DNA of 64,000 nucleotides from Bacilli bacterium (GCA_022641095.1 JALCDB010000003.1:124001-188000); one strand, 5' to 3'. Shown: positions 1 through 8,330, counted from the stretch's first letter. Numbers and translations are program-made. The notes: generated by a model from the letters alone, not told the origin.

Positions 1-76
1 CGGCGATGCCGGCCACGAAGACGAGCAAAAGGGCAAGGGTTCCGAAAAAAGGAACGGCGAGGATTTTCTTTTTCAT
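1..76 (-). CDS. Start of a signal-peptide or membrane-anchored protein, cut by the window edge
   Basis: An ATG on the minus strand at 76 opens a frame that runs off the left edge. Its first 25 residues begin MKKKILAVPFFGTLALLLVF, a lysine-rich start followed by a hydrophobic helix, as in a secretory signal or an N-terminal membrane anchor. A TACAAT hexamer lies 12 nt upstream on the same strand. No family can be assigned from this fragment. Confidence 0.6.
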   Translation of the reverse strand, partial: MKKKILAVPFFGTLALLLVFVAGIA

Positions 77-87
77 CGTTATTTATG

Positions 88-93
88 ATTGTA
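88..93 (-). promoter_or_regulatory. Candidate -10 element (TACAAT)
   Basis: TACAAT on the minus strand with 11 nt between it and the ATG at 76. The predicted leader is only about 4-5 nt and has no Shine-Dalgarno sequence. No convincing -35 is visible. Confidence 0.4.
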
Positions 94-157
94 TCTTTCT
101 TGGCGGGGCTTCGCCAGTGGGGGAAGTCTTGCTTCGCGCGCACATGCGTTGTCGTGC

Positions 158-163
158 TATGAT
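158..163 (+). promoter_or_regulatory. Candidate -10 element (TATGAT), leaderless
   Basis: TATGAT ends 7 nt before the ATG at 171. Transcription would start at or next to the start codon. No ribosome-binding site lies between. Confidence 0.5.
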
Positions 164-170
164 TACACGT

Positions 171-1547
171 ATGAAAAACGAGAAGGAACTGACGGAGCTT
201 GCCAAACACTCCAAACACAACGAGATCGAAATCATCAAAAGCAAGACCTGCTCTTGCTATTTTTGCCGTCAAAGCTATAGCGCCCGGGACGTGAACGACT
301 GGGTTAACGACAAGGATGGGGTGACCGCCATCTGCCCCATTTGCGGCATGGACGCCGTCATCGGCGACGCTTGCGGCATCCCTTTTGGCAAGGCGGATCT
401 AAAAGAACTGAATCTTGCCTATTATGGCGACGATTACATGGGAAAGCATCCCGCCGCGGCCCTCAAATACGTCGAGCGCTACAAGCGCGGGGCCATCACC
501 CATAAGCGGGTGAACGAGAACCTCTACATCCAATATCTCTCCCTCTTGGCGGGCCGTGGCAACAGCCAAGCCGCCTACGATTTGGGCGAACTTTACGAAA
601 ACGGAAGCGAATTCACGCCCGCCGACCCCAAAGCGGCCTTTTCCTATTTCGCGATGAAATGCCTTTCCAGCGATGGGGGGGCGTTGACCCGCCTTGGGAC
701 GCTTAGCGAGAGCGGGGCGCTCGGCAAAGAGGATCCCAAAGGGGCTTACGAATGCTACGCCAAAGGCATGGCCATGGGTTCCATGGACGCTCTCGTCCAT
801 TTCGCCGACTGCTACATCCGTGGGGTTTTCGTGGAGAAAAACCAGGAATTCGCCTTTGACGTGCTCTCAAGCGTTTGGCCCGACTGCTACGCTCGTTTCG
901 TCGCCAGCGGCGGCAAGGAGATAAACGTTTTTCCGGACGTGGCCTTCCGTTTGGGGGTCTTCTTCCTCTATGGGACGCCTTTTGGCAAGGATTCGCGCGT
1001 GGCCCTTCGTTACTTCCTGTATGCCAAATTCGGTTTTGAACTCATGAAATCGGCGGGTCTAGCCACTGCGGAAAGCGAATCGGCGCTTGGCGAAGTAACG
1101 AAGAAAATCGCCGATTTGGCCAAAAAATTCGGCCTTAAGCGACAGGATCCGGTTTTTGATAACGACACTTTCGACGACACGATCGGGGAAGTCGCTTCCT
1201 CCCCTTCTTTTCTAACCCTTCAGGGTGGGGCCATTTCCGGGGTTGACTTCGACAAAGAGACCCATGAATGCTCATTCGACATCGCCGCCCGCGTCCCCGC
1301 GCTGGTGGTGGATGCCGGCAATTTGTTCTGCGGTTTCGTGCCTGGGTCGATCCATTGGGATTTCGTCGACGTCAGCGACGTTAGGGTCGGCAACGGCGCC
1401 GTTTTCGGCAAAATCGGCGGAAACTCCACCGACGGCTGGGATTTCATAGTGGATGAGGGCGGCAACGAAAGACCCGTTCTTTCGCTGGTTTTCTTTCGTG
1501 GCCCCATTAAACGCAAACAACTCAAGGATGGCGGCGGGGAGGCTTAG
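171..1547 (+). CDS. Zinc-finger and Sel1-repeat protein
   Basis: 458 residues. The N-terminal part holds two cysteine pairs (CYFC near residue 30 and CPIC near residue 55, with TAICPICGMDAVIG between and after), a zinc-ribbon or treble-clef pattern. Residues about 115-300 carry Sel1-type helical repeats (AAYDLGELYENG, ALTRLGTLSESG, ALVHFADCYIRG). The C-terminal 90 residues look like a small beta domain. No signal peptide or membrane helix is seen, so it is probably cytosolic, with a protein-interaction role inferred from the repeats. I chose the ATG at 171 over an in-frame ATG at 6 because the upstream stretch is not protein-like and a -10 element sits 7 nt before 171. Specific function is unknown. 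Confidence 0.8.
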   Translation: MKNEKELTELAKHSKHNEIEIIKSKTCSCYFCRQSYSARDVNDWVNDKDGVTAICPICGMDAVIGDACGIPFGKADLKELNLAYYGDDYMGKHPAAALKYVERYKRGAITHKRVNENLYIQYLSLLAGRGNSQAAYDLGELYENGSEFTPADPKAAFSYFAMKCLSSDGGALTRLGTLSESGALGKEDPKGAYECYAKGMAMGSMDALVHFADCYIRGVFVEKNQEFAFDVLSSVWPDCYARFVASGGKEINVFPDVAFRLGVFFLYGTPFGKDSRVALRYFLYAKFGFELMKSAGLATAESESALGEVTKKIADLAKKFGLKRQDPVFDNDTFDDTIGEVASSPSFLTLQGGAISGVDFDKETHECSFDIAARVPALVVDAGNLFCGFVPGSIHWDFVDVSDVRVGNGAVFGKIGGNSTDGWDFIVDEGGNERPVLSLVFFRGPIKRKQLKDGGGEA

Positions 1548-1556
1548 GAGAGGACG

Positions 1557-3296
1557 ATGTTCAGGAACTCCCCGAGCCTCAAGCCGCTCAAGAGATACAA
1601 GGTCCAGGTCATCATCGGGCCCCTTTTGAAGCTTTTCGAGGTGGCGAGCGAGCTTTTCACGCCGTTCCTCACCAAATACATGATCGATCGCGGGATCGCC
1701 AACAAAGATTGGGAATACACTTTGGTTTTGGGCGCCGTCATGTTGGGGATGGCCGTCCTTGGTTTCGGGGTCACCATGATCGCCCAATGGCTCGCCTCCC
1801 GCGTCAGCGCCGATTACGGTTACGATTTGCGCAAGAAGATGTTCGCCCATCTTAGCGAATTGAGCGACAAGCAAGTCGACGGTTTCGGGAAAGAAAAGGC
1901 GCTCACCCTTATCAACAGCGATGCTTTTATCCTTCAAAACGGGGTCATGATGTATATGCGTTTGCTGGCCCGCAGCCCGATGCTCATCCTCGGGTCCACG
2001 ATTTTGAGCTTCGTCGTCGACTATCGCGCCGGCCTCGTTTTTTTGGTCGTTATCCTTCTTTCGAGCGCGGTCCTCGCGGCGGTGGTCGCCCTGTCCCCGA
2101 AACGCTACGCCGCCCTCCAAGGCGACCTCGACGGCATCAGCGCCCTCGGGAGCGATTCGCTTAAGGGCGCCCGCCCCATCCGGGCTTTCAACAAAGAGGG
2201 GTTCGAGAAAGCCAAGTTCGCCCAAGCCAGCGAGAAGTACCGTCAGGATGGCGTTTCCATCGGCAAGATAAACGCCTTCATCAACCCGCTCACCTTTTTC
2301 TTCATCAATCTCGGGATCGCCATCGTGGTGTATCTGGGCGGTCGCCTCATTGGCGGCGGCTCATCCACCTTCACCTCAGGAAGCGTCATCGCCCTCATTT
2401 CCTACCTCACTTCCTCTTTGGCGGCCCTCGTCATGTTCTCGCGCCTCATCGTCTCGCTCAACAAGGCTTTCGCGAGCAAGCGCCGCGTCGACGCTTTCCT
2501 TGATCTCGAGCCCGCCATCGAGAATCGGGCCCTTTGGAGCGAAAAAGACGCCGTGGCGGACGCCCCGCTCGTCGTTTTTCAGGACGTCTCGCTCACCTAT
2601 GGCCAAAAAGGCGACAAACCGGCCGTCCGCGGTTTGAGTTTCGCCATCGCCTCCGGCGCGACCATCGGCCTCATCGGCGGCACCGGCAGCGGCAAAAGTT
2701 CGACTATCGCCCTCTTGGAACGGCTTTATGAGCCGAGCCACGGTCGCATCTTTTACCGTGGGCTGCCCCTTGAGGAATACGATCTCGATTCGCTTCGTCG
2801 GGAAATCTCGTTCGTTTCCCAAAAACCCGCCCTTTTCCTTGGCACCGTGCGGAGCAATCTTCTTTTAGGCAAACCCGATGCCACCGAGAGGGAGCTCGTC
2901 GCGGCCCTAAAGGATTCCCTGGCCTATGAATTCGTATCCCGTTACGGCGACTTTCTGGACCACCCGATCGAGCAAGGCGGAGCTAACCTTTCGGGCGGGC
3001 AGCGGCAACGGCTTCTTATCGCCCGCGGCCTTCTTCATGGTGGCGACGTCCTCATCCTCGACGACAGCATGAGCGCCCTCGACTACCTGAGCGACAAGAA
3101 GGTGCGCGCCAATCTGGCCAAACGGAAGAACCTCACCAAAATCATCGTCTCCCAGCGCGCCACCTCGCTTACCGGTTGCGATCGGATCATGGTGTACGAG
3201 GAAGGCCGAATCGTCGGGATGGGGACCCACCAAGAGCTATTGGCCTCATGCCCGATTTACAAAGAGATTTACGAAATGCAGGTGCGGGCCCAATGA
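1557..3296 (+). CDS. ABC exporter half-transporter, degenerate-site subunit
   Basis: 579 residues: six-helix transmembrane domain (about 1-320) followed by a nucleotide-binding domain. Walker A is GGTGSGKSS and the signature is the canonical LSGGQ. The Walker B aspartate (D502) is followed by D503 where the catalytic glutamate normally lies, and the switch histidine is Q533 (VSQRATS). This D/Q pair is the hallmark of the degenerate partner in heterodimeric exporters such as TM287/TM288. It starts 9 nt after the preceding stop and overlaps the next gene by 4 nt (ATGA), so the two halves should be made together. Substrate unknown; multidrug or peptide export is possible. Confidence 0.9.
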   Translation: MFRNSPSLKPLKRYKVQVIIGPLLKLFEVASELFTPFLTKYMIDRGIANKDWEYTLVLGAVMLGMAVLGFGVTMIAQWLASRVSADYGYDLRKKMFAHLSELSDKQVDGFGKEKALTLINSDAFILQNGVMMYMRLLARSPMLILGSTILSFVVDYRAGLVFLVVILLSSAVLAAVVALSPKRYAALQGDLDGISALGSDSLKGARPIRAFNKEGFEKAKFAQASEKYRQDGVSIGKINAFINPLTFFFINLGIAIVVYLGGRLIGGGSSTFTSGSVIALISYLTSSLAALVMFSRLIVSLNKAFASKRRVDAFLDLEPAIENRALWSEKDAVADAPLVVFQDVSLTYGQKGDKPAVRGLSFAIASGATIGLIGGTGSGKSSTIALLERLYEPSHGRIFYRGLPLEEYDLDSLRREISFVSQKPALFLGTVRSNLLLGKPDATERELVAALKDSLAYEFVSRYGDFLDHPIEQGGANLSGGQRQRLLIARGLLHGGDVLILDDSMSALDYLSDKKVRANLAKRKNLTKIIVSQRATSLTGCDRIMVYEEGRIVGMGTHQELLASCPIYKEIYEMQVRAQ

Positions 3297-5023
3297 AAAA
3301 GATCAAGGAATTGCAACCGTATTTGGTTGGATCGCGCCTGACGTTGGGGTTTGCGCTCGCGTGCGCCTTCCTCGCCATCGGAGCCAAGCTTTCCGTTCCG
3401 TTCCTCGCCGGCAAGGCCATCAACGAGTTCGTCGAAGGGGCCGTCGACATGGAACGGCTCGGCCGCTACGTCATGGTCATCGCCATCCTCGTGGTGATAG
3501 GAACCCTTTTTCGCTTCGCCTTCGATTTCCTGACCGCCCTCGTGGGCCAAAACGTCGTCAAGCGGATCCGCTTGCTCGTGGATGGGAGTTACCTTGGGGC
3601 GCCGGTCTCATATCTCGATTCCAAGGAGCGGGGCGATCTCGTGCAGGTCCTCGTCAACGACGTCGAGAATGTGCAGAACGGTTTGGTCCTTGGCTTCACG
3701 GCCCTCTTCGACGGGGTCATCGCGATCGCCATCACCCTTGGCTTCATGTTCTATCTCAATTGGGCCCTCGCCCTCATCGTCGTCGGGCTGACGCCCTTAA
3801 GCATGGTGGTTTCCCGTTTCGTGAGCCGTCATAACTCCCAGTTCTTCAAGGCTCAGGCTTCCGATTCGGGCAAATTGTCGGGTTTCTCGCTCGAGAGCCT
3901 CAATAACCGCGAGGCGGTGGAGACGCTTGGCCTGAAGAAGAGCCGCGAAAACGACTTCGACGCCCTTAACGAGCGGTTCCGGGGCAACAGTTACCAGGCC
4001 GCGATCGGGGCCAGCCTCATCAACCCCTCGACCCGCCTTATCAACTACTCTATCAACGCGATCGTCATCACGGCCGGCGTCCTCTTTATCATTAAGGACG
4101 TCAAACTCGGGGTTGCCTTCGCCGTCGGCGACCTCTCGGCGTTCCTCACTTACGCCGCCAACTACATGCAGCCTTTCAACGAAATCAGCGACGTCGTGGC
4201 GGATATCGACTACGCTTACGCTTCCTTCAGGCGCATCGACGCCGCCGTCAAGGCCCCCCGCGACGTCAACGAAGGGAAAAAAGCCCTTTCGGGCCCCGTC
4301 GATCGTTTGGAGGCGAAGAACCTCGATTTCTCTTACGACCCCCCGCGGAAAATCATCAAGGATTTCTCGCTCGACATCTATAAAGGCCATCGGATCGCCC
4401 TCGTCGGCCCGACGGGCTGCGGCAAGACGACCCTCATCAATTTGCTGATGCGCTTCTACGATCCACAAAACGGGGCCTTCTACGCGAACGGGATATCGAC
4501 TCAGGAGTTGGAAAAAGCCTCCTTCCGCAGCCACATCGGCATGGTTTTGCAGGATACCTGGATTTTTAGGGGCACGGTTCGCGACAACATCGCTTACGCG
4601 AAGCCCGAGGCGAGCTTAAAAGAAGTCGAGGCGGCCGCCAAAATGGCCCAGGCGGCGGGTTTCATCGGCCGTTTGCCCCATGGCTACGACACCCTCATTT
4701 CCGATTCGTCGGGCCTTTCCGTCGGGGAGAAGCAGCTCATCTGCGTGGCGCGGGTCATGCTCCTCAAGCCCGAGATCGTCATCCTTGACGAAGCCACGAG
4801 CAACATCGATTTGCGGACCGAAGCCACCCTCAACGAGTCCTTCAAGACCCTCATGAAGGGCAAGACGAGCCTCGTCGTCGCCCACCGTCTGTCGACCATC
4901 CGCTCAAGCGATCTCATCCTGGTCATGAAAGACGGGGAGATATTCGAGCGGGGCAACCATGATCAACTCATGGCGAAAAAAGGTTTCTACTACGAGCTGT
5001 ATACGTCGCAATTCGCTTCCTGA
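3293..5023 (+). CDS. ABC exporter half-transporter, catalytic partner
   Basis: 576 residues: transmembrane domain (about 1-325) and nucleotide-binding domain. Walker A is GPTGCGKTT, Walker B is VILDEATS with the catalytic glutamate, and the switch region is the canonical VVAHRLST. Its signature is altered to LSVGEKQ instead of LSGGQ. This complements the upstream subunit: its catalytic Walker motifs would pair with that subunit's intact LSGGQ, while its altered signature forms the non-hydrolytic site. The start is the ATG in the ATGA overlap at 3293; the longer frame upstream is out-of-frame sequence of the first half. Its TGA directly abuts the stop of the convergent acetyltransferase gene. 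Confidence 0.9.
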   Translation: MKKIKELQPYLVGSRLTLGFALACAFLAIGAKLSVPFLAGKAINEFVEGAVDMERLGRYVMVIAILVVIGTLFRFAFDFLTALVGQNVVKRIRLLVDGSYLGAPVSYLDSKERGDLVQVLVNDVENVQNGLVLGFTALFDGVIAIAITLGFMFYLNWALALIVVGLTPLSMVVSRFVSRHNSQFFKAQASDSGKLSGFSLESLNNREAVETLGLKKSRENDFDALNERFRGNSYQAAIGASLINPSTRLINYSINAIVITAGVLFIIKDVKLGVAFAVGDLSAFLTYAANYMQPFNEISDVVADIDYAYASFRRIDAAVKAPRDVNEGKKALSGPVDRLEAKNLDFSYDPPRKIIKDFSLDIYKGHRIALVGPTGCGKTTLINLLMRFYDPQNGAFYANGISTQELEKASFRSHIGMVLQDTWIFRGTVRDNIAYAKPEASLKEVEAAAKMAQAAGFIGRLPHGYDTLISDSSGLSVGEKQLICVARVMLLKPEIVILDEATSNIDLRTEATLNESFKTLMKGKTSLVVAHRLSTIRSSDLILVMKDGEIFERGNHDQLMAKKGFYYELYTSQFAS

Positions 5024-5566
5024 TCACCGCGTATGGGGGCTGCAGAAAAGAATCTGCCGCGAGAAGGCGCCGAACTCAAAGTCGTAGGGGCCCAGGTTCA
5101 GGAACCCTTTCTTTTCGTAGAAGGATATCGCCGCGGCGTTGGAAGGCGTCGCGGAGAAGATCCAGAGGCGATGGGGGTAAAGGCCTTTTAGGTAATCGAC
5201 GAGGTCGCTCGCGACGCCTTTGCGGCGATCCATGGGATCGACCATGAGCCGATGGATAAGAAGCAGATTGTCTTCCTCCTTGGCCGAGCATTTGTCGAGC
5301 AAGGCCAAAAGTTTGCGGCTGTCTTTGCTAAGGGGGAAGAAATCCGCGAGGGGATCGAAGCCGACGGAAACGGAGCCGACGACGCGGCCGCCGTTTTTGG
5401 CGATATAGAGGCAATGGCCGTCGACGTCCTTTTCGAAGTCGGTTTCGTCGGGATAGCCATCTTCCCACATGTCGTTGCCCTCCTCCGCGAGCGAGGCGCG
5501 GACGCGCCGGAAAAGCTTCATGACGGCGGGAAGGTCCTTGTTATTGGCATGGGTGAGGCGGAGCAT
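5024..5566 (-). CDS. GNAT-family N-acetyltransferase
   Basis: 180 residues. It shows the GNAT layout: N-terminal beta-alpha (MLRLTHANNKDLPAVMKLFR), central strands with GRVVGSVSVGF, the RLMVDPMDRRKGVASDLVDYL segment matching the acetyl-CoA loop (R/Q-x-x-G-x-G/A), and the C-terminal ATPSNAAAISFYEKKGF motif typical of the fold. Acceptor substrate unknown. An in-frame ATG 18 nt further upstream exists, but TATAGT lies between the two and ends 6 nt before this ATG, so the shorter start is preferred and the mRNA should be leaderless. Confidence 0.88.
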   Translation of the reverse strand: MLRLTHANNKDLPAVMKLFRRVRASLAEEGNDMWEDGYPDETDFEKDVDGHCLYIAKNGGRVVGSVSVGFDPLADFFPLSKDSRKLLALLDKCSAKEEDNLLLIHRLMVDPMDRRKGVASDLVDYLKGLYPHRLWIFSATPSNAAAISFYEKKGFLNLGPYDFEFGAFSRQILFCSPHTR

Positions 5567-5572
5567 GCGTTT

Positions 5573-5578
5573 ACTATA
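5573..5578 (-). promoter_or_regulatory. -10 element TATAGT, leaderless, for the acetyltransferase
   Basis: TATAGT on the minus strand with exactly 6 nt to the ATG at 5566. It lies only 22 bp from the divergent -10 element of the Vsr-like gene. Confidence 0.6.
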
Positions 5579-5600
5579 CCCCATTTTCGGGTTTTCGCTC

Positions 5601-5606
5601 TATCAT
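5601..5606 (+). promoter_or_regulatory. -10 element TATCAT for the Vsr-like gene
   Basis: TATCAT ends 8 nt before the ATG at 5615, with no Shine-Dalgarno sequence in between. It is divergent from the acetyltransferase promoter. Confidence 0.5.
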
Positions 5607-5614
5607 TGTCGGGT

Positions 5615-6043
5615 ATGGCAGAGCGAAGCGAGGAGACAATCCATTACACGATGTCGCGGATCCGGGGGAAGAACACCGGAATCGAGATGGCGTTACGCCG
5701 TGAGCTCACGAAGCGCGGCATCCGTTACCGTTGCAACAGCAAGTATATTTACGGGCATCCCGATTTGTCCTGGAAGGGCCTAAAGGTCGTCGTTTTCTGC
5801 GACAGCGAGTTTTGGCATGGCAAGAATTTCGAGACCGCCAGGAAATCGCTCAAACGCCATGAGGAGTATTGGGTCAAGAAAATCGAGCGCAATCGCGCCC
5901 GGGACGCCGAGGTGAACGCCAAACTGAAAGAGAAAGGGTACACGGTCCTCCGCTACTGGGGCGAGCGCATCGTCAAGGACCTTCCGGCGGTGGCGGACGA
6001 GGTGGTGGCCACCCTTAAGGAAAAAGGCTATCCGGGATTATAA
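5615..6043 (+). CDS. Vsr-like very-short-patch repair endonuclease
   Basis: 142 residues, close to the roughly 150 of the Vsr family. Visible family motifs: MSRIRGKNTGIE (residues 13-24, as in Vsr MSRIRGKxTxxE), the active-site region GHPDLSW with Asp50, then VVVFCDSEFWHGKNF (FWHG at 66-69), and a C-terminal GYTVLRYWGERI segment. Vsr enzymes nick DNA beside T:G mismatches left by deamination of 5-methylcytosine, and usually sit beside a cytosine methyltransferase. None is present here. The ATG at 5615 is chosen because the family N-terminus starts there. A hairpin terminator follows directly. Confidence 0.85.
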   Translation: MAERSEETIHYTMSRIRGKNTGIEMALRRELTKRGIRYRCNSKYIYGHPDLSWKGLKVVVFCDSEFWHGKNFETARKSLKRHEEYWVKKIERNRARDAEVNAKLKEKGYTVLRYWGERIVKDLPAVADEVVATLKEKGYPGL

Positions 6044-6048
6044 GGAAA

Positions 6049-6080
6049 ACCCCTCGGAAGAACCGAAGGGCTTTTTTCTT
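6049..6080 (+). terminator. Rho-independent terminator after the Vsr-like gene
   Basis: A stem of CCCTCGG and CCGAAGGG (one bulge) around AAGAA, followed by CTTTTTTCTTTT, beginning 6 nt after the stop codon. Confidence 0.75.
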
Positions 6081-6096
6081 TTGAGAGGCTTCCCGA

Positions 6097-6552
6097 TCAC
6101 TTCGCGTGTTTCGCGCGAAGGAAGGCCAGCGCGCTGAAGGCGGCGCCGATGAAAGCGAAAGTGATGCAGCAGATGGTGCCGGCTCCCAAGCCCCAATCCC
6201 AAGTCACGCTCGTGTTGTTGGCGGCTTGGAACAGCTGAGCCGAGAAAAGGAAGATGACGGCGGCAGCGGCGAGGAGAATGGTCTCAAGGCCAAAGACGAA
6301 CATCTTGCCTTTGCTGTCGAAGATCCTCGACGTAAACGGAAGAACGATCGACAAAATCAGAACGGCAAAGCCGACGATAAGGCCTGGCACCGCTTCGCGG
6401 TTGTCGATGCTTTTGCCGAACATGACGTAAAAGCCCGAGTAGCGGGACGCGTCCGTAAAGGCGTCGCCGAAGAGAACGAACAGCGCGATGGTGGCCATCA
6501 AGGCGGTGGTCACGATCAGGAACGTGGTAACGGCATCTTTTTTCTGTTTCAT
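6097..6552 (-). CDS. Small four-helix membrane protein, unknown function
   Basis: 151 residues with four hydrophobic segments (about 10-30, 52-76, 84-106 and 122-144) and short polar loops. No catalytic motif is recognisable. The gene has a conventional upstream region: TATACT at 6586-6591 and a GAGGA site 8 nt before the ATG, giving a leader of about 27 nt, unlike its leaderless neighbours. It converges on the Vsr-like gene and diverges from the lipoprotein gene. Confidence 0.7.
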   Translation of the reverse strand: MKQKKDAVTTFLIVTTALMATIALFVLFGDAFTDASRYSGFYVMFGKSIDNREAVPGLIVGFAVLILSIVLPFTSRIFDSKGKMFVFGLETILLAAAAVIFLFSAQLFQAANNTSVTWDWGLGAGTICCITFAFIGAAFSALAFLRAKHAK

Positions 6553-6585
6553 TTAGGATTCCTCGCTTAAAATGATTGCTGGAAT

Positions 6586-6591
6586 AGTATA
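6586..6591 (-). promoter_or_regulatory. -10 element TATACT for the membrane protein
   Basis: TATACT on the minus strand 34 nt before the ATG at 6552. A GAGGA Shine-Dalgarno sequence lies within the leader. Confidence 0.5.
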
Positions 6592-6592
6592 A

Positions 6593-6646
6593 CCTCGTGT
6601 GCGCGAGTGAGCAATTTCTTTTCGTGCTTTGGCCCTCGTGTGCGCG
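6593..6646. repeat. 13-bp direct repeat in a divergent promoter region
   Basis: CCTCGTGTGCGCG occurs at 6593-6605 and again at 6634-6646, 41 bp apart, between the divergent membrane-protein and lipoprotein genes. It could be a regulator site or a chance or duplicated segment. Confidence 0.45.
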
Positions 6647-6676
6647 TTTTTTCTTTTCGTTGCGTTCCGTTTTAGG

Positions 6677-6682
6677 GATAAT
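6677..6682 (+). promoter_or_regulatory. -10 element GATAAT, leaderless GTG start
   Basis: GATAAT with exactly 6 nt to the GTG at 6689. No ribosome-binding site is present. Confidence 0.5.
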
Positions 6683-6688
6683 ATCCTT

Positions 6689-8209
6689 GTGAAAAAGTGT
6701 TTCCTCGCCGCCGCCCTTGCCGCCCTCGCCCTTCTTTTGGGCGGCTGTTCCTATGCTAGCGAGCCCTATGCGCCGACCGCGAACTTCTACACCGTCCGTT
6801 ACTTCGACGACGACGATCCGGCCAGGGAATGCGGTTACGCCTATTTCCAAGATGGGCAAAGCGCCATCTTCCACGACGAGGCTTCCTATGGCTCGGCTTA
6901 CGATTATGAGTCGCTTCGTACAGCCGCCGTCGGCCATTATTACGTTTTCGATGGCTGGTATTTCAAAAACACCGACGGCACGTGGGGCGATAAAGCCAAT
7001 CTCTATAACATCAGCGCCGAATACGTCGCCGCCCACGGAGTGGACCTCTCGGCTGGGTCTTCCGCTTCGGCGGCGGGGCTTCTTCGGGCCGACGTTTCGA
7101 GCGCGGAAGGCGTCTCCTCCAGCGAAGGGATTTCCTCCGCGAGCGTAGGGGCTTCTTCGGGCCATTACGCGATTCTCGACAAAGAGCTTCACGTTTACGC
7201 CCATTTCGCCGAAAGGCTTTTCGCCCTTGCCTTCGAATACATGGACGGGGTCGATTACGCTCGCGACGCCAATAACGAAATGATCAGCCAAACGGTGCGT
7301 TTTGGCGACGAAGTGGGGGCCGCTTGCCCCGACTACTCGATTCTCACCGCCTCCGAATTCGAGACCAAAACGGGCCATGGGCTCAGCGGCCATCCGGATT
7401 ACGGATACGTCTCCGATTTCAAGGGCTGGACGATCCAAAACGATTTCGAGGATCTTGACGAAGACGGAAAAGCCGACGAGGAGTACGCCGCCGCGGTCTT
7501 CACGATCCTCGCCCCGGGCGTCAAGTTCACCGGCGACGCGGACCATTCCGCCGTCTCTTTGCCGACGATTTCCGAGCATATGGCGGGCGACCTTTTCCTC
7601 GATGGGCATATCGATGCGGCTACGGGGAAACGGGTCAACGAACTCTATTGCCTCGTCAAAGGAGCCAACCGCTCGGGCGTCGCGATAGAGCGTTGGGTCG
7701 ACATCGGCGCCATGAGCGAAAGGAAAGATCCGGTTTTCGTGTGGGTCGCCGCTTACGAGACCATGAATGACGATTTCTCCCTTAAGTTTTTCAGCGAGGA
7801 GCTCGCCAAAGGCGTCACGGAGGAAGCCGCCGCCGCGGAGACGGCGAAATACCGCGGCGACGCTTATACGATCACTGAGAAGTTCCGCAAGAAGATTATC
7901 ATCGCCGTTTCCGGTTTCGGAGGCGACGTCGTCTCGAGCGCTTCTTGCTGCGATGAGCTCGATTCCGTGACGGGCGATCCGCTTTCGCCGGTCGCCATCG
8001 TGGGTTTTCCCGCCGATCTTTATCCCGATACGGCCACGATAGAAGACATCGATATGGGGGGATACTATTACGCCGACGGGACGGTTCTCAAGCATTATCG
8101 CGGGAGCCCCATCGTCATCAAAAGGACTTTGGACGCCGGCAGCAACAAGGTGACCTTCCTCGTCGACTCGCTCAACGGTCCCGGGTATCTATATTCGACC
8201 ATTGGCTGA
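6689..8209 (+). CDS. Surface lipoprotein with Listeria-Bacteroides-type repeat domain
   Basis: 506 residues from a GTG start. It opens with a lipoprotein signal peptide (VKKCFLAAALAALALLLGGC, lipobox LGGC). Residues about 28-175 resemble the InlB B-repeat/Flg_new beta fold (YTVRYF ... YYVFDGWYFKNTDGTWG ... LHVYAHF), interrupted by a Ser/Ala/Gly-rich linker. A second degenerate copy follows (FALAFEYMDG ... DFKGWTIQN) with a DEDGKADEEY acidic loop. The C-terminal part is unrecognised. It is likely anchored on the outer face of the membrane. The GTG is chosen because it begins the signal peptide exactly and follows the -10 element by 6 nt. Confidence 0.8.
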   Translation: MKKCFLAAALAALALLLGGCSYASEPYAPTANFYTVRYFDDDDPARECGYAYFQDGQSAIFHDEASYGSAYDYESLRTAAVGHYYVFDGWYFKNTDGTWGDKANLYNISAEYVAAHGVDLSAGSSASAAGLLRADVSSAEGVSSSEGISSASVGASSGHYAILDKELHVYAHFAERLFALAFEYMDGVDYARDANNEMISQTVRFGDEVGAACPDYSILTASEFETKTGHGLSGHPDYGYVSDFKGWTIQNDFEDLDEDGKADEEYAAAVFTILAPGVKFTGDADHSAVSLPTISEHMAGDLFLDGHIDAATGKRVNELYCLVKGANRSGVAIERWVDIGAMSERKDPVFVWVAAYETMNDDFSLKFFSEELAKGVTEEAAAAETAKYRGDAYTITEKFRKKIIIAVSGFGGDVVSSASCCDELDSVTGDPLSPVAIVGFPADLYPDTATIEDIDMGGYYYADGTVLKHYRGSPIVIKRTLDAGSNKVTFLVDSLNGPGYLYSTIG

Positions 8210-8324
8210 TTTTTTCGTTCATCAAGGCTCATGACGGCTCTTTTTTTGTTTTGTTGGAGCGCCTCAAAACATCGATTGGTTGGCCTCTTTCCATGATATG
8301 AGTTCCTTTATGGGGTGCCTATGA

Positions 8325-8330
8325 TAGAAT
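8325..8330 (+). promoter_or_regulatory. -10 element TAGAAT, leaderless
   Basis: TAGAAT ends 6 nt before the ATG at 8337; an overlapping TATGAT at 8320-8325 is an alternative. No Shine-Dalgarno sequence is present. The 127-nt gap upstream (8210-8336) otherwise holds only a T-rich stretch near 8241, without a clean hairpin. Confidence 0.5.

Noticed and set aside
7060-7160. Tandem repeat array in the lipoprotein
   Set aside because: The Ser/Ala/Gly-rich stretch has loosely repeated GVSS and GISS units but no regular period at DNA level.
6284-8095. 603-codon minus-strand open frame opposite the lipoprotein
   Set aside because: Composition is that of an antisense shadow, and it runs through the divergent promoter region.
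8220-8260. Terminator after the GTG-start lipoprotein
   Set aside because: A T-rich run is present, but the preceding bases do not form a stable inverted repeat.
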